Origin: Leucobacter salsicius M1-8
GTDB taxonomy: Bacteria; Actinomycetota; Actinomycetes; Actinomycetales; Microbacteriaceae
DNA: 64,000 nucleotides
Assembly (NCBI RefSeq): GCF_000350525.1
Contig: NZ_AOCN01000027.1
Coordinates: 1 to 64,000 of the forward strand
Direction of reading: 5' to 3'
Under the pieces are notes generated by a model. That model was not told where the DNA came from and made no database searches. It saw only the letters and a list, made by a program, of their open reading frames with translations. A program made the translations under genes and the position numbers. The first letter of the stretch is position 1. Each line of letters opens with the position of its first letter. Of this stretch, positions 9,373 to 17,860 are shown piece after piece.

Positions 9373-10203
9373 ATGACATCGGTTGACGAAACAGCAGTCA
9401 GTGGGGGCGCCAGCATTGAGCTGCCCTGGTCGCGCTTTGTCGCCCTGGGCGACTCCTTCACGGAGGGAGTCGGTGACCCCGACGCCGACAGCCCGGGCGG
9501 GCTGCGCGGCTGGGCCGACCGCTTCGCCGAGGTGCTCGCGAGCTACGACGACGATTTTTCCTACGCTAACCTCGCGGTGCGCGGCCGCCTGATTCAACAG
9601 ATTTCTGACGAGCAAATCGGAGTTGCGCTCGACCTGCGCCCCGATCTCATCAGCATCTGCGCGGGCGGCAACGATGTGATTCGCCCCGGATCAGACCCCG
9701 ACGAGGTCGCCGCCCGGCTCGACGCCGCCGTCACCCGGCTCAAGGAATCCGGCGCCACCGTGATCCTGTTTACCGGCGTGGACACGGCCTTTCAGCCGGT
9801 CTTTCGCACGATCCGCGGCAAAGTCGCGATTTTCAACGAAAACGTCCGCAAGGTCGCGCTCAAGCACGACTGCATCGTGGTCGACCAGTGGGCGATCGAG
9901 GAGCTTCAGGACCCGCGCTACTGGGCCGACGACCGACTTCACCTGAACGCGCTGGGGCACCACACCATCGCGCGCACCGCGCTCGATGCGCTCGGAGTCC
10001 CGCACCACCTCACCCCGCTCAACCCGCCCCTACAGCCCCTCCACACCTGGCGTGCAGCCCGCAAGGAGGACGTCGTCTGGGCGCGCGAATACCTCGTGCC
10101 CTGGGTCATTCGGCGCATCAAACACGTTTCCTCGGGCGACGGGATCACCGCCAAGCGGCCCGTGCCCGAATACGTCAACGGGTCACGCCGCTCTTCGGAG
10201 TAA
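9373..10203 (+). CDS. SGNH/GDSL-family hydrolase
   Basis: A 276-residue esterase-like protein with all four SGNH blocks: FVALGDSFTEGVGDPD (nucleophile Ser), the oxyanion Gly block near NLAVRGR, the Asn in CAGGNDVIRPG, and the catalytic Asp/His in DDRLHLNALGHHTI. There is no signal peptide, so it should be cytoplasmic. Close relatives are common in Actinobacteria, but the ester substrate is not known. The start ATG at 9373 follows GGGAGCAG with normal spacing. A GerW-like gene follows after 43 bases. Confidence 0.9.
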   Translation: MTSVDETAVSGGASIELPWSRFVALGDSFTEGVGDPDADSPGGLRGWADRFAEVLASYDDDFSYANLAVRGRLIQQISDEQIGVALDLRPDLISICAGGNDVIRPGSDPDEVAARLDAAVTRLKESGATVILFTGVDTAFQPVFRTIRGKVAIFNENVRKVALKHDCIVVDQWAIEELQDPRYWADDRLHLNALGHHTIARTALDALGVPHHLTPLNPPLQPLHTWRAARKEDVVWAREYLVPWVIRRIKHVSSGDGITAKRPVPEYVNGSRRSSE

Positions 10204-10246
10204 GAACTCAGCTGACAGCTGTGGCCCCAACGGATAGGCTGAGGCT

Positions 10247-10579
10247 ATGGCACACCTCACGAAGGAAATTGCAGACACGCTCACCCAGGTGGGCGTCCAC
10301 TCCGCCTACGGCGATCCGGTTCAGCTCGGCGACGCCACGATCATGCCCGTGGCATGCACCTCGTACGGCTTCGGTGCCGGTGAGGCCGGCGCCGGTACCG
10401 AGGGCGAAGGTTCAGGCGGGGGCGGGGGCGGCATGGCTGTCCCCGTCGGCGCATACGTCTCACGCGATGGTGTGACGCGGTTCGAGCCGAACATCATTGC
10501 GCTGCTCGTTGTTGGCGTGCCGTTCGTGTGTGTCGCTGGGCGCGCGTTGGCTCGGGTGATTCGGGCGTTGAAGCGGTAG
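10247..10579 (+). CDS. GerW/YtfJ-like family protein
   Basis: A 110-residue protein with the GerW (YtfJ) layout: GDATIMPVACTSYGFGAGEAG, a glycine-rich loop (GEGSGGGGGG), then MAVPVGAYVSRDGVTRFEP and a C-terminal hydrophobic segment (IIALLVVGVPFVCVAG) followed by a basic tail. In Bacillus the family is known from spore germination, but many non-sporulating actinobacteria carry it, so a sporulation role should not be assumed. The hydrophobic end suggests membrane contact. It may be co-transcribed with the SGNH hydrolase gene. Confidence 0.8.
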   Translation: MAHLTKEIADTLTQVGVHSAYGDPVQLGDATIMPVACTSYGFGAGEAGAGTEGEGSGGGGGGMAVPVGAYVSRDGVTRFEPNIIALLVVGVPFVCVAGRALARVIRALKR

Positions 10580-10643
10580 GTTTCGCCGCAATCCGCTCTC
10601 AGTTGATGCGCTTAGACGCCCGGATGCCTTGGCGCGTTGACGC

Positions 10644-11609
10644 CTAGGGATGCCAGACCCAGGGGTCCCTGGGGAGTTGGGACGGGTCAAAGCGCGTGAT
10701 GAGTTGCGTTGGCGTGACTCGTTCTGTTTCAGTTGCGAGGTTGAGCGAGCGGGCGAGTTGCGTAAGCACCGTCTGGGCGCTGGTTCCTACGGCTTCGAGT
10801 TCGCGCAGTGTGACGGCGCCGTCGCGCTTGGCGAGGCGAGCTCCCGTGGGCCCCAGCACGAGGGGTACGTGAGCGTAGCTCACCCTGGGCGGCGACGAGA
10901 AGTCGAGCAGGCGCTGCAACAGGATCTGACGCGGTGTTGACGAGGCGAGGTCAGCGCCGCGCACGATCTGATCGACGCCCATCTCGGCGTCATCCACGAC
11001 GACCGCGAGGTTGTACGCGACGGTTCCATCGCCGCGGCGCAGCACGAGATCGTCGATGTCGCCGTGGACCTCGCCGAGCACCAGGTCGGTGAACGCCGGG
11101 GCCAAAGCATCGTCTGGCACCCGCAGTCGCAGCGCCGGGGTGCGCGGTGCGATCGCTGCCCGCACGGCCTCTCGCTCCGCCGAAGTACGGTCGCGGCAGG
11201 TGCCCGGGTAGGCCCCCGGCGGGGCATGTGGCGCCGAGACCGCCGCGAGAATATCCTTGCGCGTGCACGTGCACTCATAGACCAGGCCGGCGGCCGCAAG
11301 CCGCGCAATGGCGGCCTCGTGCGCCGCCCCTCGGTCGGTCTGCAACACGGGCTCGCCATCCCAGTCGAGGCCGAGCCGCGCTAGGTCTTCGAGCTGCGCA
11401 GCAGCTGATCCGGCATCGCGTGCGCGGTCGAGGTCCTCAATGCGCATCAGAAATGCGCGCCCCGTGGCCCGCGCAAACAGCCAGGCCAGCAGTGCCGTGC
11501 GCAGGTTGCCGAGGTGCAGATCGCCCGAGGGGCTGGGCGCATAGCGGCCCGCGCCCGTGGCGGGCTCGAGAGGTACGGGGAGTTCGCCACCGGGGCCGCG
11601 CGCAGACAT
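10644..11609 (-). CDS. gluQ: Glutamyl-Q-tRNA(Asp) synthetase
   Basis: A 321-residue shortened glutamyl-tRNA synthetase homologue that lacks the anticodon-binding domain. The family attaches glutamate to the queuosine at position 34 of tRNA(Asp). The HIGH-type motif is in RYAPSPSGDLHLGNLRTAL. Zinc-binding Cys residues appear as YECTCTRKD and PGTCRD. The KMSKS counterpart is ARLAKRDGAVTL. The open frame extends upstream to 11930, but that would overlap the divergent FAD oxidase gene; the ATG at 11609 (MSARGPGG) precedes the conserved N-terminus and fits family length. Function is from family knowledge. Confidence 0.92.
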   Translation of the reverse strand: MSARGPGGELPVPLEPATGAGRYAPSPSGDLHLGNLRTALLAWLFARATGRAFLMRIEDLDRARDAGSAAAQLEDLARLGLDWDGEPVLQTDRGAAHEAAIARLAAAGLVYECTCTRKDILAAVSAPHAPPGAYPGTCRDRTSAEREAVRAAIAPRTPALRLRVPDDALAPAFTDLVLGEVHGDIDDLVLRRGDGTVAYNLAVVVDDAEMGVDQIVRGADLASSTPRQILLQRLLDFSSPPRVSYAHVPLVLGPTGARLAKRDGAVTLRELEAVGTSAQTVLTQLARSLNLATETERVTPTQLITRFDPSQLPRDPWVWHP

Positions 11610-11667
11610 GGCTCCAATTCTGGCACGCACGCGTGGTCGCCACGATACGCTGAGGCAGGAGGCATCA

Positions 11668-13038
11668 ATGGACGATCGACACACACCCGAGGACGCACAA
11701 GCGAGCCTGCAGACTTTACGCGAACAGCTGGGCGATCGGTTACTCACCGATGCGCGCGATATCTCCGCATACGCGCACGATTCCTCGCGCGATGAGCCCC
11801 GCGGAGCTGCGCTGGCCGTTGTCGAGGCGAGGGACACCGCGGACGTTTCAGCGGCCCTTGCCTGGGCAAACGAGCGGGGCGTGCGAGTGAGCGTGCGCGG
11901 CGCTGGCACCGGCCTCGCCGGCGGCGCCAACGCCTATGACGGCGGGCTCATCTTGTCACTCGCACGCATGAACCGGATCATCGACATCAACGCCGACGAC
12001 CGGCTCGCGGTCGTGCAGCCTGGAGTCATCACCGCCGAACTCGATGCCGAGGCGCGGCTGCAGGGGCTCTTCTATCCGCCCGACCCCGCCAGCGCCCGCA
12101 GCTGCACTATCGGCGGCAACATCGCGACGAACGCGGGCGGGCTGCGCTGCGTGGCGCACGGTGTCACCCGCGACGCCGTGGCGGCGCTCGAGGTAGTGCT
12201 TGCAGACGGACGCGTCATGCGCACCGGCTCCCGCACCCGCAAGGACGTCGTCGGCTACGACCTCACGAGCCTCATCGTCGGGTCGGAAGGCACGCTCGGC
12301 GTGGTCACCGAGGCGACCCTGCGCCTCAAGCCTGTACCCGAGGGCACGGCCTGCAGCTTTCGCGCCTCATTCGATGACCTCGAGTCGGCGGGGCGCGCCG
12401 TCACGGCGATCGTGGGCGGGCTGCACTCCCCCGAGATCCTCGAGCTCATGGACGCCGCGAGCGTCGAGATCATTGAGGCATACCGCCCCAGCGGCATCAC
12501 CGTGCCGAAGGGAGCCATCCTCGTGGGGCAGACGGTGGGACCAGCGGCCGCCGCCGAGGCCGCCGCAATCGCCGAGGTGTGCACCGCGCACGGCGCAACC
12601 GAGACCGAGCTGTCAGACTCCGATGCACTGATCGAGGCGCGCCGGCTCTCAAACCCGGCGCTCACCGCGCGCGGACTCAAGATCTCGTGCGACGTGGGCG
12701 TGCCCGTGGCGCGCCTCGCCGAGATCTTTCACGGCATCACCGAGATATCGCGACGTCACGACCGGCTCGTGTCGACCGTCGCGCACGCGGGCGACGGCAA
12801 TCTGCACTGCACCGTCGACTGCGCCGACGATGACGAGATCGCGGCAGACGCCTTGCTCGACGACGTCACCAAGCTCGCGCTGTCCCTCGGTGGCACGATC
12901 ACGGGTGAACACGGCATCGGCTCGGTGAAGCGACACGAGCTGTCGTGGCAGCTCGACGAGGTGGCCCGCGCGACCCAGGTGGCGATCAAGCTCGCGCTCG
13001 ATCCGCGCGGCACGCTCACCCCCGGGCGCGCGATCTAG
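11668..13038 (+). CDS. FAD-linked oxidase, GlcD/D-2-hydroxyacid dehydrogenase type
   Basis: A 456-residue flavoprotein of the VAO/PCMH fold. The N-terminal FAD-binding half has VSVRGAGTGLAGGANAYDGG and IGGNIATNAGGLRC followed by VGSEGTLGVVTEATLRLKP. The C-terminal half ends with the metal/substrate histidines in VAHAGDGNLH and GGTITGEHGIGSVKR. Relatives oxidise glycolate or D-lactate; the substrate here cannot be fixed from sequence. An upstream in-frame ATG exists at 11557, but the ATG at 11668 has AGGAGG seven bases ahead and is clearly the start. Confidence 0.92.
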   Translation: MDDRHTPEDAQASLQTLREQLGDRLLTDARDISAYAHDSSRDEPRGAALAVVEARDTADVSAALAWANERGVRVSVRGAGTGLAGGANAYDGGLILSLARMNRIIDINADDRLAVVQPGVITAELDAEARLQGLFYPPDPASARSCTIGGNIATNAGGLRCVAHGVTRDAVAALEVVLADGRVMRTGSRTRKDVVGYDLTSLIVGSEGTLGVVTEATLRLKPVPEGTACSFRASFDDLESAGRAVTAIVGGLHSPEILELMDAASVEIIEAYRPSGITVPKGAILVGQTVGPAAAAEAAAIAEVCTAHGATETELSDSDALIEARRLSNPALTARGLKISCDVGVPVARLAEIFHGITEISRRHDRLVSTVAHAGDGNLHCTVDCADDDEIAADALLDDVTKLALSLGGTITGEHGIGSVKRHELSWQLDEVARATQVAIKLALDPRGTLTPGRAI

Positions 13039-13041
13039 GGG

Positions 13042-13077
13042 CAAGCATGCTTGGTTCAGTCGAACCAAGCATGCTTG
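13042..13077. repeat. 16-bp inverted repeat made of two copies of palindrome CAAGCATGCTTG
   Basis: The left arm (13042-13057) and right arm (13062-13077) are perfect reverse complements around AGTC. Each arm also contains the 12-bp self-palindrome CAAGCATGCTTG. It lies three bases after the oxidase stop and 33 bases before the pdxY start. There is no T-run after it, so it looks more like a tandem operator for a dimeric regulator than a terminator, although it could form a strong hairpin. Confidence 0.75.
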
Positions 13078-13110
13078 GACCGCACTGGGGGCCAATGGCA
13101 GGATCGAACC

Positions 13111-13962
13111 ATGCGAATCCTCTCGATCCAGTCATCGGTCGCGTACGGTCATGTCGGTAATTCTGCCGCGGTCTTCCCGCTGCAGCGCATCGGCGTCGAT
13201 GTAATGCCCGTGCACACCGTCTGCTTCTCGAACCACACTGGCTATGGAGCCTGGCGCGGCCCGCTCATCTCGGGCAGCGATATCACCGAGATCATCACGG
13301 GTATCGAGGAGCGCGGCGGACTCGCTGGGGTCGATGCCGTACTCTCGGGATACCAAGGCGGCGACAGCATTGGAGACGCGATCCTTGACGCCGTAGCGCG
13401 GGTCAAGCGGCACAGCTCCGAGGCGATCTACGCCTGCGATCCGGTGCTCGGCAACGCGAAGTCGGGCTGCCATGTCGCGCCGGAGGTACAGAACCTCATT
13501 CGTGACCGCGTGGTGCCCGCGGCAGATCTCATTACCCCGAACCAGTTTGAGCTCGGCTTCATTACGGGCACCTCGCCAGAGTCACTCGAGGAGATTCTCG
13601 AGTCGGTCGACCTTGCCCGCGAGCGCGGCCCGCGCACCGTGCTCGTCACGAGCGTCGATCGCCCCGAGGCGGCCCCCGATTCTCTCGAGATGCTCGCGGT
13701 GCAGGGCGACGACGCCTGGCTCATTTCGACGCCTCGGCTGCCGATCAAGGCCAACGGCTCGGGTGACGTCACCGCCGCGCTGTTCACCGCCCACCTACTG
13801 CGCACGAGCGACGCGGCCGCTGCCCTGTCGCGCACGACCGCGAGTGTGTTCTCACTGCTTGAAACCACGCTCGCCGCGGGTACGCGCGAACTGCAGCTCG
13901 TCGCAGCGCAGGAGGCCTATGCCCACCCCGACGAGCGGTTCTCGGTGCGACGCGTGCGGTAG
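13111..13962 (+). CDS. pdxY: Pyridoxal kinase
   Basis: A 283-residue kinase of the ribokinase-like superfamily that phosphorylates pyridoxal in vitamin B6 salvage. Diagnostic segments are MRILSIQSSVAYGHVGNSAA at the N-terminus, YACDPVLGNAKSGCHV in the middle, DLITPNQFELGFITG, and the catalytic/anion-hole region KANGSGDVTAALFTAHLLR, where GSGD replaces the GAGD of sugar kinases as usual in PdxY. The frame extends upstream to 13051 across the palindrome, but the ATG at 13111 begins the conserved sequence. The upstream palindrome pair may control it. Confidence 0.94.
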   Translation: MRILSIQSSVAYGHVGNSAAVFPLQRIGVDVMPVHTVCFSNHTGYGAWRGPLISGSDITEIITGIEERGGLAGVDAVLSGYQGGDSIGDAILDAVARVKRHSSEAIYACDPVLGNAKSGCHVAPEVQNLIRDRVVPAADLITPNQFELGFITGTSPESLEEILESVDLARERGPRTVLVTSVDRPEAAPDSLEMLAVQGDDAWLISTPRLPIKANGSGDVTAALFTAHLLRTSDAAAALSRTTASVFSLLETTLAAGTRELQLVAAQEAYAHPDERFSVRRVR

Positions 13963-13983
13963 CGCGCGATCGCTAGAGCCCCG

Positions 13984-14355
13984 CTAGGCCACCAGCGCTG
14001 CCCCCAGTGCGATGCCGCCCACGGCGCAGGCCACCCCGGCCACGAGCACCCCGGCGCCATTCGCGAGGGCCGCCCCGAAGCGGCGTTCACCGAGCAGCTT
14101 GACGGTGTCGAGGCTCGCGGAGCTAAAGGTCGTGTATCCGCCGAGCAGTCCCGTGGCGAGGATCGTGTGCACCGGGTCTCCCAGCGCGAGACCGATGAGC
14201 AGCCCGAGCACGAACGACCCGGTGAGGTTCACGACGAAGAGCCCCCACGGAAAGATCGGCTTGCCCTTGGGAACCGCCTGGTCGACGAGGTGCCGCAGCG
14301 CGGCCCCCGCTCCCCCCGCGAGAGCGACCGCCAGCGCGAGCCAGGCGCCGGTCAC
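13984..14355 (-). CDS. crcB: Fluoride channel subunit CrcB (second of pair)
   Basis: A 123-residue four-helix membrane protein. CrcB/Fluc dimers export fluoride through narrow pores. Key features are GGAGAALRHLVD, the NLTGSFVLGLL segment with the pore Asn, and TGLLGGYTTFSSASLDTVKLL with the phenylalanine/TTFS track and central sodium site. Its start overlaps the end of the other crcB by four bases, so the two are translationally coupled and probably form an antiparallel heterodimer, as in other Gram-positive bacteria with paired genes. Confidence 0.94.
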   Translation of the reverse strand: MTGAWLALAVALAGGAGAALRHLVDQAVPKGKPIFPWGLFVVNLTGSFVLGLLIGLALGDPVHTILATGLLGGYTTFSSASLDTVKLLGERRFGAALANGAGVLVAGVACAVGGIALGAALVA

Positions 14356-14843
14356 GGCGCGCCCTCGCCCGGCTCAGCAGCCTGGCCGGGAACAATCCGC
14401 CCGCCGAGCCACAGGCCCAAAGCACTCGCGGTAAGACCCGTGACGATCGTCATACCGGCATACACGAGCCCTAAGCCTGCCTGGTCGCCGAGCAGCAGCT
14501 GCCCCGTCTCGGTCGCCAAGCCGCTATAGGTCGTGAATCCACCGAGTATGCCTGTTCCCATGAACAAGCGGATGTCGCGCATCCTCGCACCGCCAAATCG
14601 TGCGGTGCCGGGCATTCGTCCGATCACTGCTACGACGACACCGAGCAGGAGCGCCCCAACGACATTGACCGTGAACGTTGCTACGGGGAACCACCCCTCG
14701 ACCTCATGGGTGCGCAAGGCCGCGCCGATGCCGTAGCGGGCGAGCGTTCCGAGGGTGCCGCCGAGCGCCACCAGGCCAAGATCGTTGAGTGGCGTCCGCA
14801 ATCGAACCGCTCGCCCCGGACTCAACTCGCCTGACACGCTCAT
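14352..14843 (-). CDS. crcB: Fluoride channel subunit CrcB (first of pair)
   Basis: A 163-residue CrcB/Fluc protein with LGTLARYGIGAAL, TFTVNVVGALLLGVV (pore Asn) and GTGILGGFTTYSGLATETGQLLL (TTYS in place of TTFS). Four membrane helices are visible. The open frame starts farther upstream at 14981, but only the ATG at 14843 gives a normal CrcB N-terminus, and it has AAGGCGGG just ahead. The first ~22 residues are a hydrophilic extension. It is co-transcribed with the second crcB, and the paired subunits differ, as expected for a heterodimer. I could not fit a fluoride riboswitch upstream. Confidence 0.93.
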   Translation of the reverse strand: MSVSGELSPGRAVRLRTPLNDLGLVALGGTLGTLARYGIGAALRTHEVEGWFPVATFTVNVVGALLLGVVVAVIGRMPGTARFGGARMRDIRLFMGTGILGGFTTYSGLATETGQLLLGDQAGLGLVYAGMTIVTGLTASALGLWLGGRIVPGQAAEPGEGAP

Positions 14844-15040
14844 ACACCCGCCTTTCGGCTCAATCCTAGACCCGGGAGAACGCGCGGGGCTCGCGACCAT
14901 CGACTCTGCGCAGTGTCCGCGTCCTCGGAGGCGCGGTGGGATGCCGCCGGGGTAGCGCGGGCCGTAGCGTTCGCAGAACACGCACTGCGGTAACGACCCC
15001 GGCGGGGCCAGACACGGGGAGCTTAGGCAAGATCATCATT

Positions 15041-15073
15041 AAAGTTCGTGATGCCGAACTTTTAGGTTAGGCT
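15041..15073. promoter_or_regulatory. DtxR/MntR-like metal-regulator operator
   Basis: A perfect inverted repeat AAAGTTCG-N6-CGAACTTT (15041-15062) is directly followed by TTAGGTTAGGCT (15062-15073). The latter equals the conserved left half of the DtxR/IdeR iron box; the right half is not conserved. It sits 68-100 bases before the metal ABC transporter start, where a repressor sensing Mn(II), Fe(II) or Zn(II) would act. Binding is inferred. The rest of the 14844-15140 spacer shows no gene. Confidence 0.6.
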
Positions 15074-15140
15074 GCACGATAGAGGCGGTGAGTCGCCCAC
15101 CATCAAACGTCGCCCACCATCAAAAGGGAGCCAGGCAATC

Positions 15141-16097
15141 TTGATTCGGATCACACGCCACCCACGACCATTGAAATTCGTCGGCCTCGTGGCCCTTTCA
15201 TGCACCGCAGCCATCGCCCTCGCGGGATGCACAACGACTACCACCGGGACCGCGAGCGACGAGGAGGCTGATCGGCCCATCGTGCTCACCACGTTCACGG
15301 TGCTTGCTGACATGGCGGAGAACGTCGCGGGGGACGACCTCGAGGTGCGCTCGATCACCAAGCCGGGCGCAGAGATTCACTGCTACGAGCCCACCCCGCT
15401 CGACATCGCCAAGGCCACGGAGGCCGACTTGATCCTCGACAACGGGTTTGGGCTCGAGGCCTGGTTCTCGCAGTTCGTCGACCAAATCGACGTGCCTCAC
15501 GTCGTCGTCACCGAGGGCATTGACCCCATCGATATCAGCTCAGACGCGTACGCAGGCAAGCCCAACCCGCACGCTTGGATGAGCCCCGACGCTGGCGCGA
15601 TCTACATCGAGAACATGGTGGCCGCGTTTAGTGAGCTCGACCCCGAGCACGCCGACGGCTTTGCGCAGCGCGGTGACGACTACACCGCTGAGATCAATCG
15701 AGTGGGCGACGCCCTGAAAGCCGAGCTCGCACGTATTCCCGAGACACAGCGGGCGCTCGTCACCTGCGAGGGTGCGTTTTCCTACCTCGCCCGCGACGTC
15801 GGGCTGACCGAGCGATTCATCTGGCCGGTGAACGCCGAGCAACAGGCGACGCCGCGACAGATCTCCAACGCCATAGAGTTCGTGCAGGGGCACAGCATCC
15901 CGGCTGTGTTCTGCGAGTCCACCGTCTCCGACAAGCCCATGCGACAGGTGGTGGTGGCCACCGGTGCACAGTATGGGGGAACGCTCTACGTCGATTCACT
16001 CTCGGAGCCCGATGGCCCCGTGCCCACCTACCTGAAGCTGCTGCAATACGACGCCGACACCATCGTCGCAGCCCTCGTACCCAAGAAGGATGCATGA
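15141..16097 (+). CDS. Metal ABC transporter substrate-binding lipoprotein (Mn/Zn type)
   Basis: A 318-residue cluster 9 (ZnuA/TroA/PsaA-type) binding protein, exported and lipid-anchored: signal LVALSCTAAIALAGC with lipobox LAGC. It begins the mature fold with IVLTTFTVLADMAENVAGD. Metal ligands fit AEIHCYEPTPLD (His), NPHAWMSP (His), a Glu near CEGAFSYLA, and the late Asp/Glu. There is no long His-rich loop, which favours Mn or Fe over Zn, although this is not decisive. The start is TTG at 15141 with AAGGGAG ten bases ahead. It is first of a three-gene operon and overlaps the ATPase gene by four bases. Confidence 0.9.
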   Translation: MIRITRHPRPLKFVGLVALSCTAAIALAGCTTTTTGTASDEEADRPIVLTTFTVLADMAENVAGDDLEVRSITKPGAEIHCYEPTPLDIAKATEADLILDNGFGLEAWFSQFVDQIDVPHVVVTEGIDPIDISSDAYAGKPNPHAWMSPDAGAIYIENMVAAFSELDPEHADGFAQRGDDYTAEINRVGDALKAELARIPETQRALVTCEGAFSYLARDVGLTERFIWPVNAEQQATPRQISNAIEFVQGHSIPAVFCESTVSDKPMRQVVVATGAQYGGTLYVDSLSEPDGPVPTYLKLLQYDADTIVAALVPKKDA

Positions 16098-16927
16098 TGC
16101 ACGGCGTCACCGGCACGGAGCACCGTATCGTCGTCGACGACATCACGGTGCGCTACGGCGAAGTCACAGCGCTCGAGGGGGCCATCCTGCGGGTCTCGGC
16201 AGGCCGCGTCACAGGGCTCATCGGCATGAACGGCTCTGGAAAGTCCACGCTCTTCAAATCCATCATGGGGGCGGTGAAGCCACAGGCTGGAACCGTACGC
16301 ATTGCGGGCGAGGACCCGTCGCGGGCCCGGCGACTCGGGCTCATCGGCTACGTGCCCCAGTCCGAAGCCGTCGACTGGGCATTTCCCGTGAGCGTGCGCG
16401 ACGTCGTCATGATGGGTCGATACGGCCACATGGGGGTCACCAGGCGGGCCCGCGCCACGGACCATCGTGCCGTCGAGGAGGCCCTCGAGCGCGTCGAACT
16501 TACTGAGCTTGCCGGCCGCCAGATCGGGCAACTTTCGGGTGGCCAAAAGAAGCGTGCCTTCGTCGCACGCGGAATTGCGCAAGAAGCCGATGTGCTGCTC
16601 CTCGACGAGCCGTTCGCGGGCGTCGATAAACGCTCCGAAGCGACCATCGTGCGGCTACTGCGCGAGCTCGCGGCAGGCGGTCGCACGATTCTGGTATCCA
16701 CGCATGATCTGCACGCGCTGCCGGGGCTCGCCGACGAAGCAGCGTTGCTGCTGCGCCGGATCCTGTTCCACGGCGACGTGCGCGAAGCACTCGCGCCCGA
16801 GCGGCTCGCGCTCGCGTTCGGACTCCCGCCGGGCAGCACCCTCGGCACGACGCACAGCACCAACCTCAGCTCCAACACCACCACCGACAAACCTGCGCAC
16901 CCCACGGATCCGGAGCCCCTCGCATGA
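16094..16927 (+). CDS. Metal ABC transporter ATP-binding protein
   Basis: A 277-residue ABC ATPase. Walker A is GMNGSGKSTLFKSI, the Q-loop is GYVPQSEAVDW, the signature is QLSGGQKKRAFVARGIAQ, Walker B is VLLLDEPFAGVD and the switch His is in ILVSTHDLHALPG. The form of the Q-loop (YVPQ..VDW) is typical of Mn/Zn importers. It lies between the binding protein and permease genes with overlaps on both sides (four bases each), so the three are translated together. The last ~25 residues are a low-complexity Thr/Asn-rich tail. Confidence 0.93.
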   Translation: MMHGVTGTEHRIVVDDITVRYGEVTALEGAILRVSAGRVTGLIGMNGSGKSTLFKSIMGAVKPQAGTVRIAGEDPSRARRLGLIGYVPQSEAVDWAFPVSVRDVVMMGRYGHMGVTRRARATDHRAVEEALERVELTELAGRQIGQLSGGQKKRAFVARGIAQEADVLLLDEPFAGVDKRSEATIVRLLRELAAGGRTILVSTHDLHALPGLADEAALLLRRILFHGDVREALAPERLALAFGLPPGSTLGTTHSTNLSSNTTTDKPAHPTDPEPLA

Positions 16928-17790
16928 ACCCCCTCGACCTATTCCTCGAGCCGCTGCAGTACGAGTTCATGACCCACGCGCTGATCACCACGTCGATCGC
17001 GGCGATCCTGTGTGCGCTGCTGTCGTGCTGGCTCGTGCTGATCGGCTGGTCACTGATGGGCGACGCAGTGTCACACGCCGTGCTGCCGGGCGTCGTACTC
17101 GCGTACGTATTTGGCGCGCCCTTCGCGCTCGGCGCACTCGTGTTCGGCTTTATCGCGGTCTCGCTGATCGGCGCAATTCGCTCGACCACCCGCGTGAAGG
17201 AAGACGCCGCGATTGGCATCGTATTCACGACCTTGTTTGCGCTGGGGCTCGTGCTGATCTCGGCCACGCCCAGCCAGACCGACCTGAACCACATCATCTT
17301 CGGCAACATTCTGGGAGTCTCCAACGCCGAGCTCGCACAGATCGCGCTGCTCGCCGCGATCGCGTTCGCGGTGCTCGTCATCAAGCGCCGAGACCTCACG
17401 CTCTACGCGTTCGACCCCACGCACGCGCACGCCATCGGCCTGAACCCCAAGTTCCTGGGCGCCCTGCTGCTCGGCCTGCTCGCGCTCACCTCGGTCGTCG
17501 CGCTGCAGGTCGTCGGTGTGATTCTGGTCGTTGCGATGCTCATCATTCCGGGGGCAACGGCGTACCTACTCACCGACCGGTTCAGTCGCATGCTCGTGAT
17601 CGCCCCGGCCCTCTCAGTCGCCAGCGCGATCACCGGCATCTACCTGAGCTACTGGCTCGATGCCGCGTCTGGGGGCCTCGTCGTTGTTGTGCAGGGCTGC
17701 GCTTTTGGACTTGCGTACGTGTTCGCACCTCGGCATGGACTGCTCAGCAAGTTGCACCAGCACCGGATCGCACAGCCCGCAACGCCGTAA
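16924..17790 (+). CDS. Metal ABC transporter permease (ZnuB/MntB family)
   Basis: A 288-residue integral membrane protein with about eight hydrophobic helices, ABC-3 family. Characteristic pieces are MGDAVSHAVLPGVVLAYVFGAPFALGA near the N-terminus, LNHIIFGNILGVS in the middle, and the coupling-helix region YAFDPTHAHAIGLNP. LQVVGVILVVAMLIIPGATAYLL forms a late helix. It completes the importer with the two preceding genes and would pass Mn(II), Fe(II) or Zn(II) into the cell as a homodimer. The next gene is unrelated and starts 70 bases later. Confidence 0.92.
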   Translation: MNPLDLFLEPLQYEFMTHALITTSIAAILCALLSCWLVLIGWSLMGDAVSHAVLPGVVLAYVFGAPFALGALVFGFIAVSLIGAIRSTTRVKEDAAIGIVFTTLFALGLVLISATPSQTDLNHIIFGNILGVSNAELAQIALLAAIAFAVLVIKRRDLTLYAFDPTHAHAIGLNPKFLGALLLGLLALTSVVALQVVGVILVVAMLIIPGATAYLLTDRFSRMLVIAPALSVASAITGIYLSYWLDAASGGLVVVVQGCAFGLAYVFAPRHGLLSKLHQHRIAQPATP

Positions 17791-17860
17791 CCGCAGACGA
17801 TTCCCCACCATGCCCTGGCGTGTTCGCCGGGGGGCTCGACCGCTAGAGGCGTACGCTCGA

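Noticed and set aside
11610-11930. N-terminal extension of the glutamyl-Q-tRNA synthetase frame
   Set aside because: It overlaps the strongly supported start of the divergent FAD oxidase, has low-complexity Ser/Arg/Ala composition, and the family N-terminus begins after the ATG at 11609.
14844-15040. Fluoride riboswitch upstream of crcB
   Set aside because: A GATGG-like string is present on the minus strand, but the pseudoknot and stems of the crcB motif could not be built, so I do not call it.
16467-17846. 459-residue plus-strand frame across the metal ATPase and permease genes
   Set aside because: Composition is Arg/Ser/Pro-rich as for out-of-frame high-GC sequence, and it overlaps two well-supported genes.
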